DNA of 64,000 bases, from contig NZ_CP009110.1 in NCBI RefSeq assembly GCF_000739085.1, positions 124,001 to 188,000 of the forward strand, read 5' to 3'. Of this stretch, positions 1-8,313 are shown piece after piece (the first letter of the stretch is position 1; every line of letters starts with the position of its first letter). The DNA comes from Amycolatopsis methanolica 239. GTDB taxonomy: Bacteria; Actinomycetota; Actinomycetes; Mycobacteriales; Pseudonocardiaceae. The notes under the pieces are model-generated. The model saw nothing but the letters and a program-made list of their open reading frames with translations. It had not been told where the DNA came from and did not search any database. The translations under genes were made by a program, and so were the position numbers.

Positions 1-605
1 GGCTCAGCCTGGCCACCCTGAACCTGCCCGACCTGCCCCGCCTCGACCTGACCCCGACCAGCCTGCGGCTGCCCCGCCGGAGTCTGCCCCGTCGCGCCGG
101 TCTGAACCTGCCCGTACACGTCCTGCGGCTGCCCGAACTGCGGCTGCCCCACCTGGGGCTGAACCCCCGCCTGCGGCTGGCTCTGCGGCTGCCCAACCGG
201 CGGCTGCCCCGGCACGCCCGGCCCCTGCGGCACCCCGCCCACCGGCTGATGCGCGTACTCGCCCGGCGGAACCTGCCCCTGCGGCCACCCCTGCGGCGCG
301 AAACCCTGCGGCACCGCGCCCCCCGGCACCGCGCCCTGCGGCGCCCCCTCCTGCGGCCACCCTTGGGGCGCCTGCGCCCACGGCGCCTCCCCCGGCTGCG
401 GAGCGAATCCCGGACCGGCCGGATTCGCACTCTGCCACTGAGGCGCCCCGTCAACCCGCCCCCGCGGCGAAGCCACCGACGCCGGCGCCACATTGCCCGA
501 CGCGGCGGCGAGCAGCTCGTCCCGCATCTTGCGGTGCTGGTGCTGGGTGATGGTTCCGTTGGCGAGCTCGGCGTCCAAACGGCGCAGCTCGTCCTGCCAA
601 CTCAT
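1..605 (-). CDS. P/Q/G-rich protein with SHOCT-like N-terminus (C-terminus outside window)
   Basis: The frame runs leftward from an ATG at 603-605 to the window edge without a stop, so at least 201 residues are present and the C-terminus is missing. A GAGGAG ribosome binding site lies about 8 bases upstream. The first 35 or so residues (MSWQDELRRLDAELANGTIT onward) form a charged helical segment resembling short SHOCT-type motifs. From about residue 50 the protein is low-complexity, dominated by APQG, GQPQ and GQVQ units. Actinobacterial proteins of this layout often continue into membrane segments, but none is visible here. The function is unknown. Long frames on the other strand across this stretch are by-products of its skewed composition. 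Confidence 0.7.
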   Translation of the reverse strand, partial: MSWQDELRRLDAELANGTITQHQHRKMRDELLAAASGNVAPASVASPRGRVDGAPQWQSANPAGPGFAPQPGEAPWAQAPQGWPQEGAPQGAVPGGAVPQGFAPQGWPQGQVPPGEYAHQPVGGVPQGPGVPGQPPVGQPQSQPQAGVQPQVGQPQFGQPQDVYGQVQTGATGQTPAGQPQAGRGQVEAGQVGQVQGGQAE

Positions 606-701
606 CCCGGGGCTCCTCGGTCAACTTGCGCACGGTGGACGTCACCGAGAAGATAGCGCGATCACCGGTTCGATGGGTGCGGATGTGTCCGATCCGCCCG
701 C

Positions 702-1223
702 CTACCCCGCTGGCAGCAGCGGCTCCACCTTCTCGGCGAAGGCCTGCGCGTTCGGACAGCCCTGAGCGTCTTCACTGGCCCGCGCCATGGTCGCCAACAC
801 CAGGGCGAGGGCGTGTTCTCCGACCCCCACCGCGACAGCACAGCCGCCGGTGGGAATGTCGGCCTGCAGGGCGTCGCGACCGTTGATCGAGATCTCCCGT
901 GCCCCCGTGTTGTCCGCGGCGAATCCGCTCAGCCCTTGCGTGGAATCGAGCGCCAGGCTGTAGGTGATGAATTCCGGTTTCGACGCTGTGCACTGGTTGC
1001 GCGCGCTCTTGTTCTCGCCGGGGTTGAATCCCTGACCCGCGTTGAGCTGGTCCAGCAGCTGGCACGCGTTGAGCCCGGCGAACACATCCGAATTCCCCGG
1101 GCTCGAGCTGGGAGCCGGACCGGGCGCGGGCAACGCGCTGCCGGAGACAGTGCTGGTGCAGGCGGTTCCGGCCGCCAATGTGCAAGCGACGGCCACGATG
1201 GCCCGGGCAGATCGACGGTTCAC
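702..1223 (-). CDS. DUF3558 family lipoprotein
   Basis: A 173-residue predicted lipoprotein. It has a twin-arginine-like start (MNRRSAR), a hydrophobic stretch and a lipobox ending TAC at about residue 22, then a Ser/Pro-rich linker. The mature part has the layout of the actinobacterial DUF3558 family: an early LNACQLLD segment, paired cysteines and a late QGCPNAQAF segment. DUF3558 proteins are cell-envelope lipoproteins of unknown function. The start overlaps the stop of the upstream ESX-like gene by ATGA, so the two are probably translated together and may act at the same envelope site. Confidence 0.85.
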   Translation of the reverse strand: MNRRSARAIVAVACTLAAGTACTSTVSGSALPAPGPAPSSSPGNSDVFAGLNACQLLDQLNAGQGFNPGENKSARNQCTASKPEFITYSLALDSTQGLSGFAADNTGAREISINGRDALQADIPTGGCAVAVGVGEHALALVLATMARASEDAQGCPNAQAFAEKVEPLLPAG

Positions 1224-1663
1224 CGAGGTTCCTGATTCCTGAGGGTGTTGAGCGCCTTGGTAGCCGCCTCGTCCGAGGCGTCGTACTTGCTGATAGCAGT
1301 TTCGATGGCTTGGCGAAGCGTTTCCAGGGTGTCTCGCGCCGTGACGAAAACCTGAACCAGTGACTGGTCGTCCGAGTCCATCGCGCTGAGGAAATGCGCG
1401 GCCGCTCGCTGTGCGTACTCGTCGTTGCCGAACTTAGGCGCACGCTGCAGAAGGTGCACCCGTTGGCCGACCTCGTTCAACCGTGTCTGCATCTGCGTCA
1501 CCGCCCGGCGCAGGTGTGTTCCCGTCTCCTCGTCCACCGCCCAGCGGCCGGCTTGCGCGTCCGCCAGCATGCGCTTCGCGTCGGTGTTCATCGTGTTCAG
1601 TTGCTGCTCGCCGCCGAAGACGTTGGCCACCTGGGTCGCCACGTCGCCGGAGTTGTCGCTCAT
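1220..1663 (-). CDS. ESX/WXG100-like helical protein
   Basis: A 147-residue soluble protein with no signal peptide, starting at an ATG at 1661-1663 behind a GGAGGG ribosome binding site. It looks almost entirely alpha-helical, with an N-terminal MSDNSGDVATQV segment and a long heptad-like stretch (residues 30-140) containing a single GRWAVDEETG turn. Size, helicity and pairing with a DUF3558 lipoprotein resemble ESX-associated proteins of Pseudonocardiaceae, but no strict WXG motif is visible. Its stop overlaps the start of the lipoprotein gene, so the two form a two-gene unit. The ESX assignment is an inference from architecture; the function is unknown. Confidence 0.7.
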   Translation of the reverse strand: MSDNSGDVATQVANVFGGEQQLNTMNTDAKRMLADAQAGRWAVDEETGTHLRRAVTQMQTRLNEVGQRVHLLQRAPKFGNDEYAQRAAAHFLSAMDSDDQSLVQVFVTARDTLETLRQAIETAISKYDASDEAATKALNTLRNQEPR

Positions 1664-1725
1664 GAGCCCTCCCTCGCTCGGCCAGCACAATATCGCCCGG
1701 GCCGCCCCGCTGCCACAACCAGCGA

Positions 1726-3681
1726 CTACGCCGCCTCCTCCAGGTACGCCGCCGCTTGCAGGGTGAACAGTGACGCGTAATCCCCGCCCTGGGACATCAG
1801 CTCCTCGTGCGTTCCTTCCTCCGCCAGGCGGCCCCGGTCGAGCAGCAGGATCTTCTCCGCCTGCCGCACCGTCGAGAACCGGTGCGAGATGTACAGCGTG
1901 GTCCGGCCCTCGGACAGCGCGCGCAGCCTCGCGAACAAGTCGTGCTCCGCCGCGGCGTCCAGCGCCGACGTCGGCTCGTCCAGGATCAGCACCGGCGCGT
2001 CCCGCATGAAGGCCCGCGCCAGCGCGATCTTCTGCCACTCCCCGCCGGACAGCGACACCCCCTGGTCGAACCACCGGCCAAGCGGGCTGTCGAAACCCCG
2101 CGGCAGCCGGGAAATCCGCGAACCGACCCCGGCCCGCTCCGCCGCGTCCTCGATGCGCGGCCGGTCGTCCAGGGCGCCCAGCTGCCCGAGCCCGATGTTC
2201 TCCGCCGCCGTGCCCTGGTACGTCACGTAGTCCTGGAACATCGCCGAAATCCGGGACCGCAGCTCGTCCGGGTCGAACTCGCGCAGGTCCAACCCGTCCA
2301 GCAGGATCCGGCCCCCGGTCGGGTCGTAGAGCCGGCACAGCAGCTTGATCAGCGTCGACTTGCCCGCCCCGTTCCGCCCGACGACCGCCACCGTCTCGCC
2401 GGGCCGGATCTCGAACGACACGTCGTCCAGCGCCTTCTCCCCGGCGCCCGGGTAGCTGAACGACACGTTCTCGAACTCGATGTGCCCCCGCACCGGCTCG
2501 GGCAGCGGTTTCGCCGCCGCGGGCGCCGTGATCCGCGGTTCGGTCGCCAGGAAGTCGTACAGCGTGTCCAGGTACAGGTTGTTCTCGTACATCCCGGAGA
2601 ACCCGCTGAACAACCCCTGCACCGACGTCTGCACCGCCGCTGCGGCCGCCGTGTACAACGCGAGGTCACCGATCGTCAGCCGCCCGGCCACCGCCTCCAG
2701 CGCGATGTACAGCGCGATTCCGGAACCGGCCATTGTGGACAACAGGCTCCACGCCGTGCCCACGAAGTTGCGCTTCGTCGTCAGCTTCCGCTCGCGCGTG
2801 TAGTAGTTCTGCCCGAGCCGTCGGAACCGGTCCACCAGGTACGGCCCGAGCCCGAACAGCTTGGTCTCCTTTGCGTACGTGTCGGTCGTGACCAGCGAGT
2901 TCAGGTAGTCCATCCGCCGACGGATCGGCGACATCCACAGGGTCAGCATGAACGCCCGCGACCCGTACTTCGACTGCGAGATGAACGCGGGCACCGGCGC
3001 GAGCAGCGCGACGGCCGCCAGCAGCGGGCTCACCGACACCAGCAGCACCACCATGCTCCCGAACGTGATCGCCGTGCGCGCCAGCCCCAGCGCCGAGGTC
3101 AGCATCGACACCGGCCGCTGCGGCGCCTCCTGCGACGCCTGCCGCAGCTGGTCGTAGGACTCCGAGTCCTCGAAGAACTGCAGGTCCAGCCTGCTCGCGT
3201 GGTCCATCACGCGGTGCCGGATCGTCAGCGTCATCCGCTCCTGCAGCAGCTGCTGCGCCGCGTTCGTCAGCGCCGTGCTGATCGCGGTCATCGTGAACAC
3301 GCCGAACTCCAGCGCGGCCAGCTCGACGATCCGCGTGGTCGTCCCGTGCCCCTGCACCGCCGCGACCACCGCGTCCAGCAGCAGCTTCGCCACGTACGCG
3401 GTCAGCGTCGGCATCAGTCCGCTCACCACAGTGGACAGTGCGATCAGGACGGTCATCACCGGGCTCGCCTGCCACGCCAATCCGATCACGCGCGGCAGAC
3501 CACGCACCGTCCCGCTCGCGGACTGGCGGAGCCGGGTCAGGCGCGACCGCAGGTCCGTCGGCTCATCCCGCACCGCGTCCGGGATGTCGACCGGACCGGT
3601 CAGCCCGCTCTGCGCGACCGAGCTGCTGGCCTTCCGCAGCATCCGGCGCACCCCGATCGGCGCCCCGCCCCCGTGCATCAT
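1726..3681 (-). CDS. ABC exporter, fused membrane and ATPase domains
   Basis: A 651-residue half-transporter of the type I exporter (MsbA/MdlB-like) fold, expected to work as a dimer in the cytoplasmic membrane. Six membrane segments occupy roughly residues 70-350. The C-terminal ATPase carries Walker A GRNGAGKST (about residue 435), signature SLSGGEWQK (about 543), Walker [13 protein letters not shown] (about 562) and switch histidine in ISHRFSTVR. Two adjacent ATG codons (3679-3681 and 3676-3678) overlap the stop of the upstream TetR gene, so the regulator and exporter are co-transcribed. The substrate cannot be read from sequence; the TetR pairing suggests inducible efflux of a drug, lipid or metabolite. 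Confidence 0.9.
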   Translation of the reverse strand: MMHGGGAPIGVRRMLRKASSSVAQSGLTGPVDIPDAVRDEPTDLRSRLTRLRQSASGTVRGLPRVIGLAWQASPVMTVLIALSTVVSGLMPTLTAYVAKLLLDAVVAAVQGHGTTTRIVELAALEFGVFTMTAISTALTNAAQQLLQERMTLTIRHRVMDHASRLDLQFFEDSESYDQLRQASQEAPQRPVSMLTSALGLARTAITFGSMVVLLVSVSPLLAAVALLAPVPAFISQSKYGSRAFMLTLWMSPIRRRMDYLNSLVTTDTYAKETKLFGLGPYLVDRFRRLGQNYYTRERKLTTKRNFVGTAWSLLSTMAGSGIALYIALEAVAGRLTIGDLALYTAAAAAVQTSVQGLFSGFSGMYENNLYLDTLYDFLATEPRITAPAAAKPLPEPVRGHIEFENVSFSYPGAGEKALDDVSFEIRPGETVAVVGRNGAGKSTLIKLLCRLYDPTGGRILLDGLDLREFDPDELRSRISAMFQDYVTYQGTAAENIGLGQLGALDDRPRIEDAAERAGVGSRISRLPRGFDSPLGRWFDQGVSLSGGEWQKIALARAFMRDAPVLILDEPTSALDAAAEHDLFARLRALSEGRTTLYISHRFSTVRQAEKILLLDRGRLAEEGTHEELMSQGGDYASLFTLQAAAYLEEAA

Positions 3682-4259
3682 GCGCTCACCGCCCCGTGCA
3701 GGAACACGTCGATCAGCTCCGCCGTGGACAACCCCGCCTGGTCGTCGCGACGGCGCGAGAAAAGCAACGACATGAAGACCCCGGCCAGCTGTTCGGCGGG
3801 CAGCCGCAACCGGTCTTCTGGGGTGAACAGCTCCGTGATGGCCTCGCGCATCGCGGTGAACGATTCCGCGCGCGAGCCCTTCCGCGGCTCGCCGCGCTTG
3901 AGCCTGCCGGAGGAGTGCAACGCGCCCATCAGCGCGCCCATCCGCTCCAGGTGCGCCGACAACGCCTCCGCGGCTTCGGTGAGCCGGTCCGCCAGCGGCT
4001 GGTCGAGCGGGATCCCGGCGATCACCGCCAGCACGCTGTCCGGTTTGAGCGCTTCGGCGACACACGCGTCGAGCAGTTCGTCCTTGTCCTTGAAGGCGCG
4101 GAAGATCGTGCCCTCGCCGATGCCGGCGGCGCGCGCGATCTGGGCGGTGGTCACGGCGGCGCCGTGCTCGACGACCAGTGGCAGCACGGCCTGCACGATC
4201 ATCCGGCGCCGGTCTTCGGCGCTCATGCCGGGTGCCCGGCGGCGGGGAGGAGCGGTCAT
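3678..4259 (-). CDS. TetR family regulator of the adjacent ABC exporter
   Basis: A 193-residue TetR regulator. The N-terminal helix-turn-helix occupies about residues 15-60 (TTAQIARAAGIGEGTIFRAF then KDKDELLDAC), which is canonical for the family, and the rest is a helical ligand-binding and dimerisation domain. It is the first gene of a two-gene unit with the ABC exporter, overlapping it by four to seven bases. A perfect 18-base palindrome sits 14 bases upstream of its start, so autorepression with ligand-triggered release of both genes is the likely mode. The ligand is unknown. Confidence 0.92.
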   Translation of the reverse strand: MTAPPRRRAPGMSAEDRRRMIVQAVLPLVVEHGAAVTTAQIARAAGIGEGTIFRAFKDKDELLDACVAEALKPDSVLAVIAGIPLDQPLADRLTEAAEALSAHLERMGALMGALHSSGRLKRGEPRKGSRAESFTAMREAITELFTPEDRLRLPAEQLAGVFMSLLFSRRRDDQAGLSTAELIDVFLHGAVSA

Positions 4260-4272
4260 GCGACCAGTGTGC

Positions 4273-4290
4273 GGAGTGAGCGCTCACTCC
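4273..4290. promoter_or_regulatory. Perfect 18-bp palindrome, probable TetR operator
   Basis: GGAGTGAGCGCTCACTCC is perfectly self-complementary and sits 14 bases upstream of the TetR start codon. Size and symmetry fit a dimeric TetR operator controlling the regulator and exporter. It lies between that start and the terminator hairpin of the upstream bkd operon. Confidence 0.8.
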
Positions 4291-4309
4291 GTCAAGCGGG
4301 CAACCGAAC

Positions 4310-4333
4310 GGGGCCGCGCGGGAACGCGGCCCC
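4310..4333 (-). terminator. Rho-independent-like hairpin after bkdC
   Basis: GGGGCCGCG (4310-4318) pairs perfectly with CGCGGCCCC (4325-4333) around a six-base loop, beginning seven bases past the bkdC stop. There is no U-run, as is common for actinobacterial terminators. It separates the bkd operon from the TetR/ABC unit. Confidence 0.65.
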
Positions 4334-4339
4334 GAACCG

Positions 4340-5689
4340 TCAGTACGTGATCGCCATGGCCGGATCGGCCAGCAGCGCGCCGACGTCGGCGAGGAACTGC
4401 GAGCCCTGCTGCCCGTCGACCAGCCGGTGGTCGAAGCTCAGCGACAGCTGCAGCACCTTCCGCACGGCGAGCTGCCCGTCCACCACCCACGGCGCGTCCT
4501 TGATCGCGCCGAAGGCCAGGATCGCGGCCTCGCCCGGGTTGATGATCGGCGTGCCGGTGTCGACCCCGAACACCCCGACGTTGGTGATCGTGATCGTCCC
4601 GTTGACCATCTCGGCGGGCGGGGTCTTGCCCTCGCGTGCGGTCGTGGTCAGCTCGTCCAGCGCCCGCGCCAGCTCGGGCAGCGACATCGCGTCCGCGTCC
4701 CGGATCTTGGGCACCACGAGCCCGCGGGGCGTCGCGGCGGCGATGCCCAGGTGCACGTAGTCCTTGTAGACGATCTCGCCCGCCGCCTCGTCCCAGGTGG
4801 CGTTGACGTCCGGCGTCCGCTTCACCGCCATGCACACGGCCTTGGCCGCGAAGGCCAGCGGGGTCAGCTTCACCCCGGCGAAGTCCGGGTGCTTCTTCAG
4901 CCGCTCACGCAGCTCCATCATCGGCGTGACGTCGATGGTCAGGAACTCCGTGACGTGCGGCGCGGTGAACGCGCTGGACACCATCGCCTGCGCGGTCGCC
5001 TTGCGGACGCCCTTGACCGGCACCCGCCGCTCACGCGACCCGGCCACCGGCGCGGGAGCAGCGGGAGCAGCGGGAGCAGCGGGAGCAGCCGGACGGGCCG
5101 CCCGCTCGACGTCCTCGCGCGTGATGATCCCGCCGTCCGCCGACCCGGTCAGGGTCGACAGGTCGACACCGAGGTCCTTGGCGAGCTTGCGCACCGGCGG
5201 TTTGGCCAGCGGCACGTAGCCACCCCGCGCCGCCGCGGGTGCCGGCGCCGGAGCAGCGGCAGGCGGTGCGGCGGGAGTTGCAGCAGGCGGTGCGGCGGAC
5301 GGAGCGGCCCGGCGCGGTCGTCGCCGCGCCTCGGTCGTCTTCGAGCCGTAGCCGACCAGCGGCTTCATCTCCTCCTCGGCCGCGGCCGGCGCCGGCGCGG
5401 ACGAGCCGTTCACCGCCTGGGCCGGAGACGCCGACGACCCGGCCGGGTCGACGTCGACGGTGAGCAGCGGCGCCCCGACCTCGACGGTCGCGCCGGGCTC
5501 GGCCAGCACCTCGGTGATCACGCCTGCCCACGGGATCGGCAGCTCGACGGCCGCCTTCGCGGTCTCCACCTCGACGACGATCTGGTTGACCGTCACCTCG
5601 TCGCCGGGCTGCACCCGGACGTTCAGGATCTCGGCTTCGGTCAGGCCTTCGGCGGTGTCGGCGAGCAGGAACTGCTTGTACTCGGGCAC
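4340..5689 (-). CDS. bkdC: Branched-chain 2-oxoacid dehydrogenase E2 (dihydrolipoyl acyltransferase)
   Basis: A 449-residue E2 core of the branched-chain 2-oxoacid dehydrogenase complex, which transfers the acyl group from E1 to CoA through a swinging lipoyl arm. An N-terminal lipoyl domain carries the lipoylation lysine in VETAKA (K45). An Ala/Pro-rich linker follows, then an E3-binding domain (about residues 148-190, VRKLAKDLGVDL), a second Ala/Pro linker, and the catalytic domain ending with the active-site DHRLVDG motif. It is the third gene of an E1alpha-E1beta-E2 operon, six bases after bkdB. No E3 gene is adjacent, so a shared lipoamide dehydrogenase encoded elsewhere is implied. A PDH-type specificity cannot be excluded from sequence alone. 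Confidence 0.93.
   Translation of the reverse strand: MPEYKQFLLADTAEGLTEAEILNVRVQPGDEVTVNQIVVEVETAKAAVELPIPWAGVITEVLAEPGATVEVGAPLLTVDVDPAGSSASPAQAVNGSSAPAPAAAEEEMKPLVGYGSKTTEARRRPRRAAPSAAPPAATPAAPPAAAPAPAPAAARGGYVPLAKPPVRKLAKDLGVDLSTLTGSADGGIITREDVERAARPAAPAAPAAPAAPAPVAGSRERRVPVKGVRKATAQAMVSSAFTAPHVTEFLTIDVTPMMELRERLKKHPDFAGVKLTPLAFAAKAVCMAVKRTPDVNATWDEAAGEIVYKDYVHLGIAAATPRGLVVPKIRDADAMSLPELARALDELTTTAREGKTPPAEMVNGTITITNVGVFGVDTGTPIINPGEAAILAFGAIKDAPWVVDGQLAVRKVLQLSLSFDHRLVDGQQGSQFLADVGALLADPAMAITY
5054..5089. repeat. Tandem 9-bp repeat inside bkdC (4 copies)
   Basis: GGGAGCAGC is repeated four times in tandem. On the coding strand it encodes an Ala-Ala-Pro linker between the E3-binding and catalytic domains of E2. 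Units of nine bases keep the frame, so copy-number slippage would change linker length without breaking the protein. Confidence 0.9.
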
Positions 5690-5695
5690 CCCGCC

Positions 5696-6724
5696 TCACC
5701 AGCCCATCGCGCGGTCGACGGTGTGCAGCACCCGGTCCAGGTCGGGGAGGAAGTGCTCCTCGAGCTTGGACGGCGGGTACGGGGTGTCGAACCCGGTGGC
5801 CCGCAGCACCGGCGCTTCCAGCGAGTAGAAGCACTCCTGCTGCACGCGCGCGGCGATCTCCGAGGTGATCGACGACTCCGACGACGCCTCGCTGACCGCG
5901 ACCAGCCGCCCGGTACGGCGCACCGACTCGAACACCGGCGCGAGGTCGAGCGGCGAGATCGTGCGCAGGTCGATGACCTCCAGCGACCGGCCCTCTTCTG
6001 CCGCGGCCTCGGCCGCATCCAGGCACACCTTCACCGACGGCCCGTAGGCGACCACCGTGCAGTCGGTGCCCTGGCGCACCACCCGGGAGGCGAACAGCGG
6101 CCCCGGCGGCGTCGTGGTGTCCACTTCGGACTTGAGCTGCCCGTTGTGGTAGAGCCGCTTCGGCTCGAAGAACAGCACCGGGTCGTCGCAGTCGATGGCC
6201 TGCTGGATCATCCAGTACGCGTCGGCCGGGTTGGAGCACGACACGACCTTCAGCCCGGGGATGTGCGCGAACAGCGACTCCGGCGACTCGGAGTGGTGCT
6301 CGACCGCGCCGATCCCGCCGCCGAAGGGCACCCGCACGACCACCGGGACCTTGACCTTGCCCTGGGTCCGGTAGTGCAGCTTCGCCAGCTGCGAGGAGAT
6401 CTGGTCGAAGCCGGGGAAGATGAAGCCCTCGAACTGGATCTCGCACACCGGCCGGAACCCGCGCACGGCGAGACCGACCGCGGTGCCGATGATGCCGGAC
6501 TCGGCCAGCGGCGTGTCCAGCACGCGCTGCTCGCCGAAGTCCTTCTGCAGCCCGTCGGTGATGCGGAAGACGCCGCCGAGCTTGCCGACGTCCTCACCGA
6601 GGACGATGACCTTGTCGTCGGCCTCCATCGCGGCACGCAGGCCCAGGTTCAGAGCCTTGCCGATGGTCAGCTTCTGCATCGCGGGCACTGCACCGTCCAC
6701 AGGGGACTTGACGGGGGCGGCCAT
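5696..6724 (-). CDS. bkdB: Branched-chain 2-oxoacid dehydrogenase E1 beta subunit
   Basis: A 342-residue E1 beta subunit that, with E1 alpha, carries out thiamine-diphosphate-dependent decarboxylation of branched-chain 2-oxoacids. It begins with the typical LTIGKALNLGLRAAMEADDK stretch after a short extra N-terminus (residues 1-15), and contains the family segments GEDVGKLGGVF, RVPFGGGIGAVEHHSESPE and DLRTISPLD. An internal start at MQKLTIGK (about residue 16) is possible, but the annotated ATG abuts the bkdA stop, as expected for translational coupling. It lies between bkdA and bkdC in one operon. Confidence 0.93.
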   Translation of the reverse strand: MAAPVKSPVDGAVPAMQKLTIGKALNLGLRAAMEADDKVIVLGEDVGKLGGVFRITDGLQKDFGEQRVLDTPLAESGIIGTAVGLAVRGFRPVCEIQFEGFIFPGFDQISSQLAKLHYRTQGKVKVPVVVRVPFGGGIGAVEHHSESPESLFAHIPGLKVVSCSNPADAYWMIQQAIDCDDPVLFFEPKRLYHNGQLKSEVDTTTPPGPLFASRVVRQGTDCTVVAYGPSVKVCLDAAEAAAEEGRSLEVIDLRTISPLDLAPVFESVRRTGRLVAVSEASSESSITSEIAARVQQECFYSLEAPVLRATGFDTPYPPSKLEEHFLPDLDRVLHTVDRAMGW

Positions 6725-7956
6725 CAGCGCTCACCCGCTTCCACGAAACCGGCGAGGTAGGACAGGTACTCGTCGCGCTGGGCGTCGAGCACCGGCGACG
6801 GTTCGGCGTAGACGTTGGCGAACACGCGTTCCGGCGGCGGTTCGGGCATGTTGAAGCAGAACTCGCGCAGGTCGGCGGCGAACGCGTCGGCCTCGGCCTG
6901 GACCTGGTCGAACCACGCCTGGTCGGCGAACCCGCTGCGCGCCAGGTGCACCCGCACGCGCTCGATGGGGTCCTTGTGCTTCCACACCTCGAGCTCGTCG
7001 GAGAGCCGGTAGCGGGTCGGGTCGTCGGTGGTGGTGTGGGCGTCCATCCGGTAGGTGAACGCTTCGATCAGCACCGGGCCGTTGCCGTGGCGGCACTCTT
7101 CGAGCGCCCAGCGGGTCACCGCGAGGCAGGCCAGCACGTCGTTGCCGTCGACGCGGATGCCGGGGAACCCGTACCCGCGGGCGCGCTGGTAGAGCGGCAG
7201 GCGGGACTGGCGTTCGGTCGGCTCGGAGATCGCCCACTGGTTGTTCTGGCAGAAGAACACCAGCGGCGCGTCGTACACCGCGGCCCACACGAAGCCCTCG
7301 TGCACGTCGCCCTGCGAGGTGGCGCCGTCGCCGAAGTAGACGATCGTCGCCTCGTCAGTGCTCGATGGGTTCCCGTCACCGTCTGTGTTGCCTACCCGCC
7401 CCTCGAACTTCTGGCCCATCGCGTAGCCGGCGGCGTTGAGGACCTGGTTGCCGATCACGATGGTGTACGGGTGGAAGCCGTGGGCCTTGAAGTCCCAGCC
7501 ACCGTGGTCGGTGCAGCGGAAGATGCCCAGCAGTTCCTTGAAGTCGACGCCGCGGGTGTAGGCCACGCCGTGTTCCCGGTAGCTCGGGAAGGCCATGTCC
7601 TGCGGCTTGAGCGCGCGGCCGGAGCCGACCTGCGCGGCTTCCTGGCCCAGCAGCGGGACCCAGATGCCGAGCTGGCCCTGGCGCTGCATGGCGTTGGCTT
7701 CCCGGTCGGCCCGGCGGACCAGCACCATGTCGCGGTAGAGCCCGCGTAGCGCTTCCGGGTCGACGTCGGAGATGTAGCGGTCGAACTGCGGCGAAGCGAT
7801 CCGCTCGCCTTCGGGGGTGAGCAGCTGAGTCACCTCAGCGCCACCTGCGTCCGTGTTTCGCAAACCGGCGATCACCTGCTCCCGCGATGGTTGTGCGGCC
7901 TGTGCGGCCGGTCCTTCGCCGGGCTCCGGGTGCGTCCACTGTTCGGGGGACGGCAT
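6724..7956 (-). CDS. bkdA: Branched-chain 2-oxoacid dehydrogenase E1 alpha subunit
   Basis: A 410-residue E1 alpha subunit. It carries the thiamine-diphosphate signature, starting at GDGATSQGDVHEGF and ending with the NNQWAIS segment, followed by YGFPGIRVDGND and TYRMDAHTTTDDPTRYR, all typical of the bacterial 2-oxoacid dehydrogenase alpha family. The long N-terminus before the catalytic core (about 55 residues, with QLLTPEGERI) matches the branched-chain type better than pyruvate dehydrogenase. It is the first gene of bkdABC. No divergent Lrp/BkdR-type regulator, seen beside some actinobacterial bkd operons, is present here. Confidence 0.93.
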   Translation of the reverse strand: MPSPEQWTHPEPGEGPAAQAAQPSREQVIAGLRNTDAGGAEVTQLLTPEGERIASPQFDRYISDVDPEALRGLYRDMVLVRRADREANAMQRQGQLGIWVPLLGQEAAQVGSGRALKPQDMAFPSYREHGVAYTRGVDFKELLGIFRCTDHGGWDFKAHGFHPYTIVIGNQVLNAAGYAMGQKFEGRVGNTDGDGNPSSTDEATIVYFGDGATSQGDVHEGFVWAAVYDAPLVFFCQNNQWAISEPTERQSRLPLYQRARGYGFPGIRVDGNDVLACLAVTRWALEECRHGNGPVLIEAFTYRMDAHTTTDDPTRYRLSDELEVWKHKDPIERVRVHLARSGFADQAWFDQVQAEADAFAADLREFCFNMPEPPPERVFANVYAEPSPVLDAQRDEYLSYLAGFVEAGER

Positions 7957-8236
7957 GCGCGTTCTCCTCGGTGTCCTGCCACGAGGCCGCTTGTGGCGGC
8001 CGCTGATGGCTGACCAGCGGCCACCGACGTTTCGGATCCGAAGCGCTCGGCAGCCGTCGGCCGTGACGGCTTACGGGGAACATCCTGACACGAACGAGCC
8101 CCGCGAGTGCAGGTCCGCGCCTGATTTGTTGCTGTGAAAGCCCGCCCTGAGCTGGGCAAACGCTCGGAAGCCCGACCGACGACCCACCGATAGTCGGCCG
8201 TGGAGGCGCGCGCTCACCTGCCCGGAAGTGACGGAC
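7957..8236. other. Non-coding leader/promoter region of bkdABC
   Basis: About 280 bases without a convincing gene on either strand; the frames here have poor codon position bias. It should hold the promoter of the bkd operon. No clear -10/-35 pair, Lrp-like box or known riboswitch could be recognised by eye. Its right side ends at the hairpin that probably terminates the liv operon. Confidence 0.5.
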
Positions 8237-8275
8237 GGGCCACCTCCGTCGCGGAGAACGCTCCGACGGTGGCCC
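8237..8275 (-). terminator. Hairpin terminating the liv-type operon
   Basis: GGGCCACC (8237-8244) pairs with GGTGGCCC (8268-8275), and further pairing (CGGAG with CTCCG) extends the inside of the stem. It begins about 39 bases beyond the stop of the substrate-binding protein gene, the last gene of the leftward liv-type operon. No strong U-run follows. Confidence 0.65.
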
Positions 8276-8313
8276 GCCTCGGTGTCGTGGGTGACCTGCG
8301 TCACGCCACCCGG

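Noticed and set aside
1..605. CRISPR or satellite array at the left edge
   Set aside because: The repetitive look comes from PQG-type codon repeats of a coding frame, not from regular spacers.
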